Positions 22,449-33,884 of a stretch of DNA of 64,000 nt are shown in pieces. Position numbers and translations under genes: made by a program. The notes beneath the pieces are model-generated. The model did not search any database, was not told the DNA's origin, and saw only the letters and a list, made by a program, of their open reading frames with translations. Where the stretch lies: the NCBI GenBank assembly GCA_950295325.1, contig OX485807.1, positions 50,312,440-50,376,439 on the forward strand, read 5' to 3'. Positions within the stretch are counted from its first letter, which is position 1. Every line of letters starts with the position of its first letter. The stretch comes from Polytrichum commune. Its lineage: Eukaryota; Streptophyta; Polytrichopsida; Polytrichales; Polytrichaceae.

Positions 22449-22884
22449 ACTTCTGCTCAAACAAACTCTCCACCATTCCTTATGTTGCGCCCCGAGTGCT
22501 CGTGTGAGCGTTTCCTCCGAGAATTACTTCACTAACGTAAGCCAAGTAAGCGTTTGTCCCAAAGGTTTTGTGTTTTGGGGAGAATCCTGTTCCCACAAGC
22601 TTACGGCCGGGCTCGCCTGCCAGTTTTAGTGGAACTTAGTGAGAATTACAGTAATCTCCTGCTTAAGTACGCAACCCGGTTAGGTGCGCAATTATTTTGA
22701 CAAAAATCAGGGCTCACACTTTATTGTTTGAACATGTCATGTAGACTCAGCCATTTCTCGTGAATGCATGATTTTTTTACGCTTGACATTCAATGCTAGT
22801 TTATTAACGTTTTGTTGAAACGTCTCAAATGATCATCGAGTTCATCATACATATGTATGGAATACAATATGCACGGCAGCTTGG

Positions 22885-23230
22885 TTGTGTAGGCCCTGCA
22901 CCGACCCCATCAGCGCCTTGGCTCAATCGCCTTCGCTGTCGCAGCCTCGCCGTCGCGGTCGCAGGATGGCATTGGCGGTTGCGGGATGGCGCTCGCCGTT
23001 GCAGGATGGCACTCGCGGTTGCCACATGGTGCAGGCGGTTGGTGAGTCACCTCGTCCTTGTTGACGGGTGGCTACCGGATACACCGGCAGTGCTTGGGAG
23101 TACTAGGGCAGCTAAGCCTGCCCTAAGAAAATTTCACTAGGAGTACTTGGGCAGCCAAGCTTGCCCAAAGAAAAATTCTCTGGTCCCTGCCATCGCGCCC
23201 ATCACAGCCACAAGTACTTGGTAATGTTAA
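22885..23230. repeat. GC-rich stretch with imperfect tandem GCAGGATGGCA units
   Basis: Around 22960-23035, units like GCAGGATGGCA(T/C)T.GCGGTTG follow each other about four times. Two copies of a GGGCAG.CAAGC.TGCCC motif lie near 23105-23170. The ORFs on both strands are Arg/Ala-rich artefacts of this composition. Confidence 0.6.
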
Positions 23231-23349
23231 CTTAGCTTCTACTAATTCTGAAAAAGCTATGTTAATCAAGAAAGTCTACTATACAATTTGTCGGCCCCAT
23301 GCAATGGCTAAAATTATATGTGGATTTGGAAGTGCATGCAATAGGCCTA

Positions 23350-23636
23350 GATGTTAAGTTAACATTATTTGTCATTCCTTGTAATATTTTTGGGAGATTA
23401 AAGATTTATAGTGTTACAATTATTGTCACTAACCAAGTGATTTTTCATCCAAATTTTAGTCATCCATGACAATATTTCATCACGTCACTAACAAGAGAAT
23501 GTAGGGCTTTGAACAATGGATGAAATCATCCATCATCAATGACAATATTTGTTGACTTATTCACAAGAAGTGCCATCCAAAAAGTTACCATAGTGACATT
23601 AAGTACCATATGACACTAAATATCATGTTTAGTGTA
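23350..23636 (-). repeat. TTAGTGTCA MITE, truncated inverted copy
   Basis: Ends GACACTAAATATCATGTTTA then GTG, the inverted left end of the family. Internal blocks match the full copies; the other end is missing. Confidence 0.7.
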
Positions 23637-23942
23637 GTTGGCACATGCGAACCCTACCCCACTAGATTCCCTCTACATTTGGGCGGGTTTGTCCTTATTA
23701 ATACTAGAATATGGTAGGCAAGGGGCCTACATGAAAACTCATCCATTTATGAACTTGCAACACACGAGCTTTTGCATAGAAAAATGGAGCTAAGATTCTA
23801 TTTGGTCAAAGATTACAAAATATTGATGGTTGATTCCTTTATATAGGGGTGAAGATCTCATACACTCCATATGTTGCATATTTGAAGGGGAGAAGCCAAC
23901 TTCTATTTTGCGAGGATGGATCATGGGAACATGTGAATGACT

Positions 23943-24144
23943 CGGTCCGAGATGACCTTAAACTACCGGATGATGGTGGAGAGATTCCCAAATCTCAAGG
24001 AAGAGGTTGGCGGTTCAAATCCCGGCTGTGAAATCTCCTCTCTACTTGACGGAAAACTTGCCAGGTGGTCAACTACCTCCTGTGCTTTGGCGATGGCCTA
24101 TAGGCCTTCTGTCTCAAAAAAATAAAAAAATAAAAAAATAAAAA
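23943..24144 (+). mobile_element. tRNA-type SINE with 12-bp target duplication
   Basis: ATGTGAATGACT occurs exactly on both sides (23931-23942 and 24145-24156). The body has a box-B-like GGTTCAAATCCCGG, a possible box A upstream (GATGGTGGAGAG), and a 3' tail of repeated AAAAAAAT. About 200 bp, no ORF of note. These are the marks of a Pol III-transcribed retroposon moved by a LINE. A scrap of similar head sequence (CTCAGGATGACCTTAAGTG) is at about 25155-25190. Confidence 0.82.
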
Positions 24145-24616
24145 ATGTGAATGACTGCTCTTTGGTTCAAATTCGACCTTCAACATACAATTGGAGATGT
24201 TGGTATTGACAACATGTCCCAACAATGTCTAGTGCTCTAACCATGTTTTAGGATTGCCAAGGTGAGATTTTACAAAGTAGGTATGCACACACTGTCGTTA
24301 TTTGCAAATTAGAGATGTTATTTCCATTTTTAACTCTCCCAACCCCTTCAAAATGCAACATAGAGGGGGGACAATATCAACTCTTATATAATAAGAGAAT
24401 CATTCCCCACTTATGTCATGATTTTGAGTAATATGAAGTCATGGTTTCAAAGCTCATACAACACTTGTCCATACACCAAGATACAACCATGTGTAGTCAT
24501 TAAACCCTTAAACTCTTTGAACCGTTATTTTGTGATTTTATGGGAGGGTTTGCAATTTTGAGGCAATGATGCCACAATTGCCCACCTTCCACATGGATTT
24601 ACACCCACCAACACAT

Positions 24617-25110
24617 AGTCATAGTCCTTCATAGCAAAATTAAGATGTCATACTTCTAAGAGAATTACCAAAATAAAGTATCAGAGTTAACAAAAGTCTA
24701 GTGACAAGTAACGCGACCCAATATCCGACTCTAAGACCGAAGCAAACGAGTCGAATCCCCAGGCCATAGTCTAAATCGCAGAGTCCATAGTCGAGCATGT
24801 ATCGGCCATAGTCTAAGTATCGGTCACAAATTCCCCCGGCCATAGTCTAAATTGCAAAGACCATAGTCCATTATGTGATGGCCATAGTCATAGTCCTTCA
24901 TAGCAAAATTAAGATGTCATAGTTTAAGATAATTACCAAAGTATGAGAGTTAACAAAAAGTCTAGTGACAAGTAACACGAACCAGTATCCGACTCTATGA
25001 CCAAACTATGCGAACGAGTCTAATACCCCGGCCATAGTCTTAATCGCAAAGACCATAGTCAGGCATGTATCGGCCATAGTCACAAATTCCCCTGGCCATA
25101 GTCTAAATTG
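24617..25110. repeat. Tandem repeat, period about 269 bp, CATAGTC-rich
   Basis: Two copies, each beginning CATAGTCCTTCATAGCAAAA and containing GTCTAGTGACAAGTAAC.CG and several GGCCATAGTCTAA motifs. The second copy is shorter. Confidence 0.85.
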
Positions 25111-25990
25111 GTCATAGACTAGTGAAATTTCTTCCAAGCCTCGCACTTCGAGGTTGTCTTATTGATACCGGCTCAGGATGACCTTAAGTGACAGATGAGA
25201 GTTGTCCTCCAAGAATTAAAGAGATTAACATGCAAATTCATCCAAACCGTGATCCAAACAGAACATGAATGTCATTATTGTTCACCCTCTTCAGTATGAC
25301 ACGTGTGAGAAACACAAAAAGGTAGTGTTATCTAGGTGTCGTCTTCTCATTCATATGACAAGTGGCGTAAAGTTGTCATATTATTGAGGGAATACGAAAA
25401 TATGAGCTTAAACATATATATACAATAAGTTTAGGCAATATAGATGGTATGAAATAAGAGCTTATAACTCCAAACAAATACAAATATTTTCAAGAACTCT
25501 TGACAAAGGAGTCCAAAGAGTGTAGTTGGATTGACATCCCCCCGCTGCCTCATTTTATCATTAAAACTCTCAAATGAGAGGCAAGCAATTGGGCCTCATG
25601 GTTGGACACATACACCTTCATTTCCATTGGGTTATAGCCATGTATATATTGATTGGGGACAAGGAACGGTTTTTGGATTAAATTTGGACATAGTTCCAAG
25701 ATTTGAACTCTTTGGTTAATTCATAATTGAATTCTATGGGCGGACCCCCAATATGCTAGCAATATACTTACTTTTTATGATGATACATGAGTTGACAATA
25801 GATATTTGAATAATATAATATTTGAATATGATTATATTATGCCAAAAGGATATACGTTGAATAGAGATTGGACTATATCCTTAAAATTAAAGATCCATTC
25901 TATTTTAAGGATCAATTCCCCCCCCCATAATATGCTCCCAAGCCTAGTGTTGAATAATACCTTGGCCTTGGAGCGAAGGCATGAACACGG
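25111..25990. other. AT-rich spacer, no gene seen
   Basis: Short ORFs only (for example 25531-25719) without recognisable motifs. Confidence 0.45.
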
Positions 25991-26300
25991 GCCTGCGGGA
26001 CAAGGTGGTCCGCTCCTTTTTTTTTGAAACGGGTAGGTCCCCGAAGCCCGTCCGGCACGATGTCCTATGTTGACCTGCAGTGGCCGGTCTTGCAAATGCA
26101 CTTCACCTGCAATGGCCGGTTACCGCTGTCAAAGTGTAACTGGTCCTTTCTCCAGGCTGCAGCAACGAGCGCCAGGCTCTGGCAGCAAGCGCTAGGCCGC
26201 GAAAGCCAGACAGCCGTGCATATTGTATTCCATACATATGTTCAACTTCCGTTTAAACATTGGAGCAAAACAATTGGTCATCAATGTCAAGGACAATTCT

Positions 26301-26420
26301 CTATAGAGCTTCAATGCCTTTGAAGTCAGTAGCACTTTCAGATTCAACAATGATTTCACATCGTTGGGCTTTGGTCAAGCGGGTTGCCTTAGCTTTCATC
26401 CGTTTTCCATCGCAATTCAT
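26301..26420 (-). pseudogene. pogo-like transposase N-terminal fragment
   Basis: 39 codons from an ATG at 26420; RLTKAQRCEIIVES matches the start of the helix-turn-helix in pogo-type transposases. A TAG ends it at 26301. It lies just inside the right end of the second pogo-like element, in the expected orientation. Confidence 0.6.
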
Positions 26421-26671
26421 CGAATTAGAGGATCTAGATAGCGATATGAGTAAGTACACACCCACCAACTAAGTGCGCACCAACAACTCCAGTTCAAAGT
26501 GCATACTTAAGTGGGAGATTATTGTATCTGTCACCAAAAAGCCTCTACCCTTCAATTTCGTCCTAGCCCGAATGAAGAAGTTTATAATGACATGTAGAGA
26601 TTTTTCTCTTTGTAACACAATGTATGATTCCAATCTATCGTTGGAATATACGCAACTTAGCCAAGTCTATA

Positions 26672-26866
26672 CTATGTCTTCTTACACTCCTTAATCTCGG
26701 GTAATGTCACATCCTTATATTTCTCTAAAGTCCACCCGGCCGCTTTGGCCACGCATGCCTTCAAAGATATCCCTCGTGTGAATCGAGTCATCGCCGTTGA
26801 TTCCACACTACTGCACGAACCTTCGCTTGTTGATTCCATGAAGCACATAAGTTTAAGTATTAACAA
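26672..26866 (-). CDS. Small conserved ORF of the dispersed repeat, copy 2 (64 aa)
   Basis: Contains RFTRGISLKACVAKAAGWTL then EKYKDV, and upstream SCSSVESTAM, comparable to SCTSEESSAM in copy 1. Also CFMEST/CLMEST near the start. Function unknown. Confidence 0.5.
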   Translation of the reverse strand: MLILKLMCFMESTSEGSCSSVESTAMTRFTRGISLKACVAKAAGWTLEKYKDVTLPEIKECKKT

Positions 26867-28135
26867 ATACTTGTGTAACTTATGGTGGCCTCTCCTTTAC
26901 AGGCCTTCACATTTCATTACTAAGTTCAACCTCAATGGTCAATCACCAATACATTCAAAAATTACACACACCCCTTCCTACTTAATGAATCCAACACTTT
27001 AAGTCTAAACATCATAAGTCAAAAACTATAAGAGTGTGTCACTAGTTTTTTGGAAGTTTGGACATAGTCTCAGTTTTTTGGCTCTCAAAAATTCATATGA
27101 AGTCCAAAAAATGAGTTCTTGGTATCCATGGATAGGTAATGAAGTCCTCTACATGAATATGCATTAATATTTCTACTTCCACAAAGTATATGGTCGCAAT
27201 TCTACGCTGTTCCCTTTGAATCTGCATTTTTTTCACTAGTTTTTGGAAGTTTGGACATAGTCTCGGTTTTTTGGCTCTCAAAAATTCATATGAAGTCCAA
27301 AAAATGAGTTCTTGATATCCATGGATAGGTAATGAAGTCCTCTACATGAATATGCAATAACATTTCTACTGCCACAAAGTATATGGTCGCAATTCTACGC
27401 TGTTTCCTTTGAACCTACACTTTTTCACTAGTTTTTGGAAGTTTGGACATAGTCTCGGTTTTTTGGCTCTCAAAAATTCATATGAAGTCCAACAAAACTA
27501 AATGCTCCAATAAGAGACTTTGCACATCCGCATAAGTATAAGGCTAATCAATGTAAATCCAAGTATTCAAACAAAGCCATAAATTGAACTTTAAATCATT
27601 CACGCCCAACTATTACTAACAAGAGGTCAAACCCTCTTCAAGGCCAACTAGCCTTGGCTCCTAACCTTACATCCATGCACACACACGTGCTCCTATCTTG
27701 CTTCCCACGCACCCACACTTATAACACGTGGAGTGCCAAGGAGCACAAAGGAAAGAGAGGATGAGTGAGGGAAGAATGAGGGATTATATAGTGAGTTTGA
27801 GGGGGTGAACACCCTCAAGGCTCACGATAAGCCCTCGAGATTTCCTCCTACTTTGTAGGCTCTAATCCTATCTCCTAAGCCTTCCTCCCTGAAATGATCA
27901 ACAAAGATCCTAATTCAAACATTTAACTAACATTGGCTTTCTACCTACCACACTTTACCAAGGTTTGTCTTTCTCCTACTTAAATCCACTCCACAAAAGC
28001 CTAATGCTTCAAACTAAGCTTTCTTCAAGCTTCACTCTTTTTATATTTTTGTGAATAATCATAAATCACCAAAACACCACTTGTAATGTTTTACAAGTGT
28101 TAACAACCAATGTGGGCATCAATTTTGGGCTCACA
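26690..28135 (-). repeat. Small-ORF dispersed repeat, copy 2
   Basis: On the minus strand it starts TGTGAGCCCAAAATTGATGC at 28135, then has CTATATAA near 27788 and CT-rich leader sequence, a 193-bp tandem array (27041-27495) and the small ORF. Layout is the same as at 14543-16081. Confidence 0.65.
27041..27495. repeat. Tandem array, unit about 193 bp, 2.3 copies
   Basis: Units start ACTAGTTTTTTGGAAGTTTG at 27041, 27235 and 27427; spacing 194 and 192 bp. Copies are very similar, so the array is young. It lies inside copy 2 of the small-ORF repeat and not in the other copies. Confidence 0.92.
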
Positions 28136-28559
28136 GTATCCCACTCCGTGGTTAGATTCTTGGACGTGAGATATACTCCACGAGTAGTCGAGGTGAACTT
28201 ATATGATCTAGGCATATAGAAGATGGATTTGCTTCTCAAGATTCATTATCTTATATAGATGTTGAAAAGTGTGACTTGTGAGCCTTGCCTACTGGGAAGA
28301 TTTGTATATTTAAGCCCCCAAAATATATTTCATTAAAAATATATTTTAACAACCATTTCTCTTCCATGGGCCCTTGCATTTTCCTAATAAACCACCTCTC
28401 TCACCGCAAACCCATTGGACCATGTCAATGCATTTTTAGGCCTTGAAAATTGTATTTTGGGGTCCTTGACCTCCATGGTCCCTCTGCCATTTTTTCCTTA
28501 CTATAAACCGAAGTGGTCTCGAGATGAGTTCAACAACCAATCACCACTCTTATAGCATC

Positions 28560-29010
28560 CTAGTCCAAAATCATGGTCCATAGTGTAAACCGAGAGTTTA
28601 CACTCAAACCTAGTTTGTGTCATATGTGGTTGTCATGAAAATACCTTATTTTTACAAGTGATTCCTCCACCGTTTGGGTTCTTTCCATATGGCATGCATG
28701 CTCCCACATGATTTCTCGGCCTTCCCTTGACCGCACTAGTAGGAAATTGGGGGGGGGGGGGGGGGGGGAGGGGGGTTATGTCATTGAAATGATTGTGGAA
28801 TGACATTGTTTTGTTGTTTTTGAATGTTGTCAAGGGCCTCTAAAGATACATATAAGCGTTATTCAATTGCTCTTCTTAATCAAACCCCTATATTTGATTG
28901 GTATGTGGTTAGGTGAGGATTAAAGAACAAATGCCATAAGGGCACATGTCTAAAAGAGATTGAATTGTGTCTTCATATTTTATTAACTAATCCATAGTCA
29001 ATAGTGTACA
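28560..29010. repeat. Dispersed repeat R2, copy 1, with poly-G expansion
   Basis: Shares GTGTCATATGTGGTT.TCATG, GGCCTTCCCTTGAC.GCACTA and TTGATTGGTATGTGGTTAGG with 31675-32075 and, in part, 58975-59130. A run of 20 G, an A and 6 G occupies 28749-28775. Non-coding. Confidence 0.8.
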
Positions 29011-30179
29011 CAATTGGGAGGACCTATGTATTTGATGAAAGAATCAAGAACCACACATTTTTGGCTTTTGTGTATTTTATTGAAAGTGTAGGTTGGTAAT
29101 AGGCTGCATATTACTCATGAACATCAAAGTGTGGTCTTATGGGAGACAATAATCTGGCAAAGTTGTTGGTGTCAGCATAGGCTATGTAAGTGACATTTGA
29201 TGCAAAGCCAATCGTAACTCACCGGGAAATGTTGTCACGGTGACTTTCTTGCCCCTATTCTTATAAGTTTTCAGTTCGTTTCAGAAAGAAAAAATGATAA
29301 AATAAAAATTAATTACAAACTAAAAATCACCTTATTCTTTTTGGTGCAATCTATCCTCATGGAGTGAAGAAATAAACCTTTAACCATGCGTGCATTTGAA
29401 TGTTTTAAGTCTTCTACGACGACAATTGCCAAGAAGTTAGCAAATGTGGGGAGATCAAAGAAGGGATAGAGAATTTGAAACCTTGCGATTCTTGAGAAGC
29501 CATTTTGTGAGCAAACTATTCAAGAAAGACAAGATCTTGCACTCAACAATCCTTCTTTACACTAGAATTTTAGCACCTAACACTGCTATACCATGCAATC
29601 CCACTAACACCGAAGAGATAACCCCTGTTGCAAGCTAGCTTGGACTCTAAACCCACCCAATCCATTGATAGAGAATGTTCGTACAAATTGCACATGCACG
29701 GCAAACATTAAACACCCCCGTACGAACTTCCGGGGGTGTCAAATTTGGGGCGGGGCAACTCTCTCGGGAAATTTTTGAACCCCACCGTAAATTATTGCCT
29801 GCCCCGTCCAACTTCAAAAAAACTTTGTCCTTGCAATTTTGAAGGCCGCTTGATTACAAATCCCATATTGAGTGCACTTCACCTTCAAGGTCCGAAATCC
29901 AATATATATGTTCACTTCCATCGAGTAAATAAGCAATTGACTGGGATTTCATTATCAAAGTGAAACTATCAATAAAACATGTAATTGACTTGGAAGTCAA
30001 AAATATTACAAAACCCTCACTAGCACTGAGGATATAATTTTTGTGACTTACAATTTGAAATTGTCTTTGTCATTCTAAAATGACACTTAAATAAGTGTGA
30101 TGATTTAGTATGTGTATTTTATAATATTTTAGGTAATGTTGTGTACTCTCACATGTATTCATACGCATCCATTAAATGT

Positions 30180-30410
30180 CGTGTTTGTCAATAGATGGAG
30201 TTTGTGATGTTTTGGCGGAAATTTTGATTCAACATTTGTTGTTGATGGCAGGGTCCGGAAGATTGTAGCACATCCTCAAAAGCGCAACCAATTTGCAAGT
30301 CTTTTTTGGGGCAAGACAGTTGTATATGTTATTGAGCCATCACATGAGTTGGGAGGAGAGTGGGTTTGCAAGGCCAATCAAAGGAGTTGGAGACAAATTA
30401 GGATTAATTA
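30180..30410 (+). pseudogene. TOPLESS-like last-exon fragment
   Basis: Encodes DSTFVVDGR, KIVAHPQKRNQFAS and VVYVIEPSHELGGEWVCK, clearly related to the last exon at 10442, but in a frame with an upstream stop and without the preceding exons. Another copy is at 36700-36900, with a downstream scrap at 37255-37340. Confidence 0.8.
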
Positions 30411-31066
30411 AGATTAATTACATTTAATTACATTCAATCACACTTCATTGGTTTGAATGTATATAAATACTTTTGGAAATAGAAGGCATTAACTAAAATA
30501 TTATAAGCTAAACATTCTTAAACAAAAAACTAATTTTAGTTCCATTTTAGAATGACAAAGACCCTTTTAATGGTAAGTCACAACAATTATAACCTCAGTG
30601 CTAGTGAGGATTTTGTAATATTATGACTTCCAAGTTAATTATGTGTTTTTTTGACGGTTTCACTTCTGAAATGAAATCCCAATCAATTCTTTATTTACTC
30701 AATAGAAGTGAACATATACATTGGATTTGGACCTTGAAAATGAAGTGCACTCAATATGGGTTATATGGACAAGCGGCCTTCAAGAATGCAAGGGCAATTT
30801 TATTTTCAAAGTTGGGCGGAGCATGTAGCACGTTTCGATCGTGATCTGGAAATTATATATTTGTTTTGTGGGGGCTACAGAAAGGTGCCGGATTGTGGGC
30901 CATGTCCCCTATCCTCCTCCCTTGCAAGTTCGTAGGGGAAGGGATAACGTCCACCATCTGTAACTAGCGGTTGGGCCTTCTTGATTTGCAATTACTTACC
31001 TGATAAAACAATTCACCAATTGAACATGAACCCTATAATACCATATTTAAACTTTTTTGATAACTA

Positions 31067-31439
31067 CGCTAAATATGATATTTAGTGTCATATGGTATTT
31101 TGTGCCACTATGGTAACTTCTCGAATGACGCTTGTTATGAATAAGCTTACAAATGTTGTCATGGGTGATGGATGAGCTCATCCATTGGCCAAAACCCTAC
31201 CTTCTCTTGTTAGCCACTTGTGATGAAATATTGCCATGGGTGAATAGAATTTGGATGAAAATTCACTTGGTAAATGACAATAATTGCAACACTGTAAATC
31301 TGTCATCCCAAAATGAATTTAAAAGGAATGACAAATAATGTTGGATTAACATGTAGTGTTGATGACACCATACGGCGGTTTACAATTAGTATTGAGCAAG
31401 ACAAATAGAATTGGTGACACTGAATATCATATATAGTGT
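31067..31439 (+). mobile_element. TTAGTGTCA MITE, full copy 2
   Basis: Left end CGCTAAATATGATATTTAGT and right end inverted (GAATATCATATATAGTG). Internal sequence co-linear with 11094-11470. No coding capacity. Confidence 0.75.
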
Positions 31440-33072
31440 GCTAAGGGGCTAACCCAACCCTGCAAGTAGCTGCCGAACCTCATTTATTAGTTATATACTA
31501 GCCACCAAACCTCACCAAGTAGGCACTGAACGTCACTCACAATTCATTACTAGTCGTCAAGCCTCGCCACCAGGTACCATGCCACGTTACTTAGCTACCA
31601 AAGCACAAATGACGGTGAATTTTAAACACAATCGAAAATATTGTCAACAAAAGCATCCAAAGCCAACTTTCTCGAGAGTTTTAACTCAAACGTAGTTTGT
31701 GTCATATGTGGTTCTCATGAAAATAGCTCATTTCTACAAGAGATTCCTCAATCGTTTGGATTCTTCCCATATGGCATGTGGGCTCCCACATAATCTTGTG
31801 GCCTTCCCTTGACAGCACTAGTAGGAAATGGGAGGTTACATGTCACCGAAATGATTGTGGAATGACATGATTTTGTTGTTTTTGAATGTTGTCAAGGGCC
31901 CCACTAAATACATGCGAGTGTTAATCAATTGTTGTATTTAATCGGACCCCTATATTTGATTGGTATGTGGTTAGGTGAGGATTAAAGAACAAACACCATA
32001 AAGGCACATGTCTAAAAGATATTGAAATGTGTCTTCAAATTTTATTGACTACTCCACAGTCAATAGTGTACACAATTTGGAGTGTACACAATTCATGAAC
32101 ACCAGAGTGCAGTCATAAGGGAGATGGTTATGTGACAGGTTTGTTGGTGAGAGCATAGGCTACGTAAGTGACATTTGATGCAAAGCCAATCGTAACTCAC
32201 CAGGAAATGTTGCCACCGGTGATTTTTTTGCGTGTATTCATATAAGTTTTTGGTTCATTTGAGAAAGACAAAGGATAAAATATAAATTAATACAAATTGA
32301 AACTTACCTTATTATTTTTGGTGCAATCTATCCTCATGGAGTGAAGAAATGAACCTTTAACCCTGCGTGCATTTGAATGTTTCAAGGCTTCTACGACAAT
32401 AGTTGCGAAAAAGTTAGCAAATGTGGGGAGATCAAGAAGGGATAGAGAATGTGAAACTTTATGATACTTGAGGAGCCATTTTGCAAGCAAACAATTCAAG
32501 AAAGACCAAATCTTGCACTCAACGATCCTTCTTTACATTATAAATTTTGCACCTAACACCGCTAATCCATACAATCCCACTAACATCGAAGATTTGCCCC
32601 TTGTTGCAAGCCAACTTTGACTCCAAACCTACCTAATCCACTGATATAGAATGTTTGTTCAAATCGCACATGCACTCCAAGCATGCACCAAAAAGTTTTC
32701 GAACATGAAAAGTCTCGTATGCAAAACAACCAACTCCCAACCAAAAAGTTCGGTTGAATCAAAAAATAACTCCAGTCATGTCTGGGGAGATTTTGGGAGA
32801 AAATCATATGAAATCCAAGTGTTTCCAAATCCAACGAGTTACATGTTGATATCTTCATGTTATCCTTTTGTTAGTTTTCTTATAGACTCCTTTGAAACGG
32901 TCGACGATTTGCCTAAAGTCTTGAACTTGAACCGGTCATTTCTCAAACTCAACGGGCCCATCTCTCGCCACTTGTAAGTTGGCCCCGCATGCTATGCATC
33001 ATCTTCCAACTAGCACTTGGGTTCATGGTACTTGCAAGTATTATATTCTCTGCTATGGTTTCCTCTAATTTA

Positions 33073-33563
33073 GGGCCGCTTCACACTATGGTTGTCCAAG
33101 TTGAGAGGTTGTGGGATTGAATGGCCAAACGTTGTTGAGAGTCCAAAGGGATGGGCTGAAAATAGCCGATATAATATAGGAATTGGAGCCTTCCGCTGGG
33201 CACAGTGTGAAGCCTCCGAAGGTCAAGCCCAAAGTCCACAGGCAGAAGGAGCATCCCACTTTACTCCTTGTCCAAAACAACCCCTCCAATCCAACGGTCA
33301 AGATCTTGTCAATGCTTGATTTATTATGGAATTTTTAAAATAAAAAAATCAACGGCCTCTTGACCATAGTTTGGGTTTCCATTCCCGTCCCACCCAAAAT
33401 TCCTTCAAGAGTCCATCACCTCTGTCAAAAAGTAGGCATTTTAAATTGCGACGGCCTTTGGACTTTGGCTTGTAGTGTGAAGGTTTGAGAAACCGAATTC
33501 TTGGTTTCTTGCAATCTGATTGGTGGAAATCGACGGCCTCTCGACCTTCGTGTGAAGCGGCCC
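33073..33563. mobile_element. PIF/Harbinger-like MITE with TTA target duplication
   Basis: Inverted ends GGGCCGCTTCACAC and GTGTGAAGCGGCCC are exact and flanked by TTA on both sides. 491 bp, non-coding. A second, right-truncated copy starts at 42492, and a stub of the left end is near 12990. Each lies at the end of a composite repeat. Confidence 0.85.
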
Positions 33564-33884
33564 TTATCGCGTGCACACTTCACTGGGTACATGGCTTATT
33601 CACTAAACAGGGAAATTTAAACATGGGTACGTGGCGTGAGTCACTGAACAGGGAGATCTAACAGCTAGACTTCACACGTGAACAGGTTGAGTATGAGCAC
33701 TCACCGGTTTAACAAGTTCAAGACTTCAAGGAAATTCGGATCATTTCACAGGAACCCAGAGAATACACAGAGCTCAACTTAATAAAGGAAAAGCCGAAAG
33801 ACATTGACATGGTGTAAGCAGTTGGACTTGAAGACACTGGGATCTCCACCGATTACGTATGCTCAAAAATCTCCCCGGTCATTG

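Larger units (their letters stand above)
22849..26241. mobile_element. 3.4-kb block bounded by a 29-nt perfect inverted repeat
   Basis: Positions 22849-22877 (ACATATGTATGGAATACAAT..) and 26213-26241 are exact reverse complements. They sit inside the second pogo-like element, where transposase sequence should be, so the block is a later insertion or rearrangement. Just inside both arms the DNA is GC-rich (for example the imperfect GCAGGATGGCA repeats at 22960-23035). It also holds a MITE fragment, a SINE and a 269-bp duplication. Confidence 0.5.
22649..26524 (-). mobile_element. Second pogo-like element, nested and mostly replaced
   Basis: Left end CAGTAATCTCCTGCTTAAGT from 22649 and right end CAATAATCTCCCACTTAAGT read inward from 26524, with a few mismatches, each flanked by TA. 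The subterminal GCGCA motifs also match. Near the right end the minus strand encodes 39 codons (26420-26301) with GKRMKAKATRLTKAQRCEII, a typical pogo N-terminal helix-turn-helix. The rest of the transposase is gone, and a 3.3-kb block bounded by a 29-nt inverted repeat occupies the middle. Confidence 0.65.
29125..33010 (+). repeat. Composite repeat, copy B (rearranged)
   Basis: Blocks g-h at 29165-29700, element b inverted at 29711-30075, block a (TOPLESS-like end) at 30180-30400, element b forward at 30548-30935, MITE d at 31067-31439, block e at 31442-31600, R2 at 31675-32075, and blocks g-h again at 32150-33010. Two partial units are therefore joined, one holding an inverted b. Confidence 0.7.

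Noticed and set aside
22825-23140. Arg/Ala-rich ORFs on both strands
   Set aside because: Produced by the GC-rich imperfect tandem units; no conserved motif.
24005-24030. tRNA gene because of the box-B-like GGTTCAAATCC
   Set aside because: No cloverleaf with a proper acceptor stem. The poly-A tail and 12-bp duplications show that it is a SINE.
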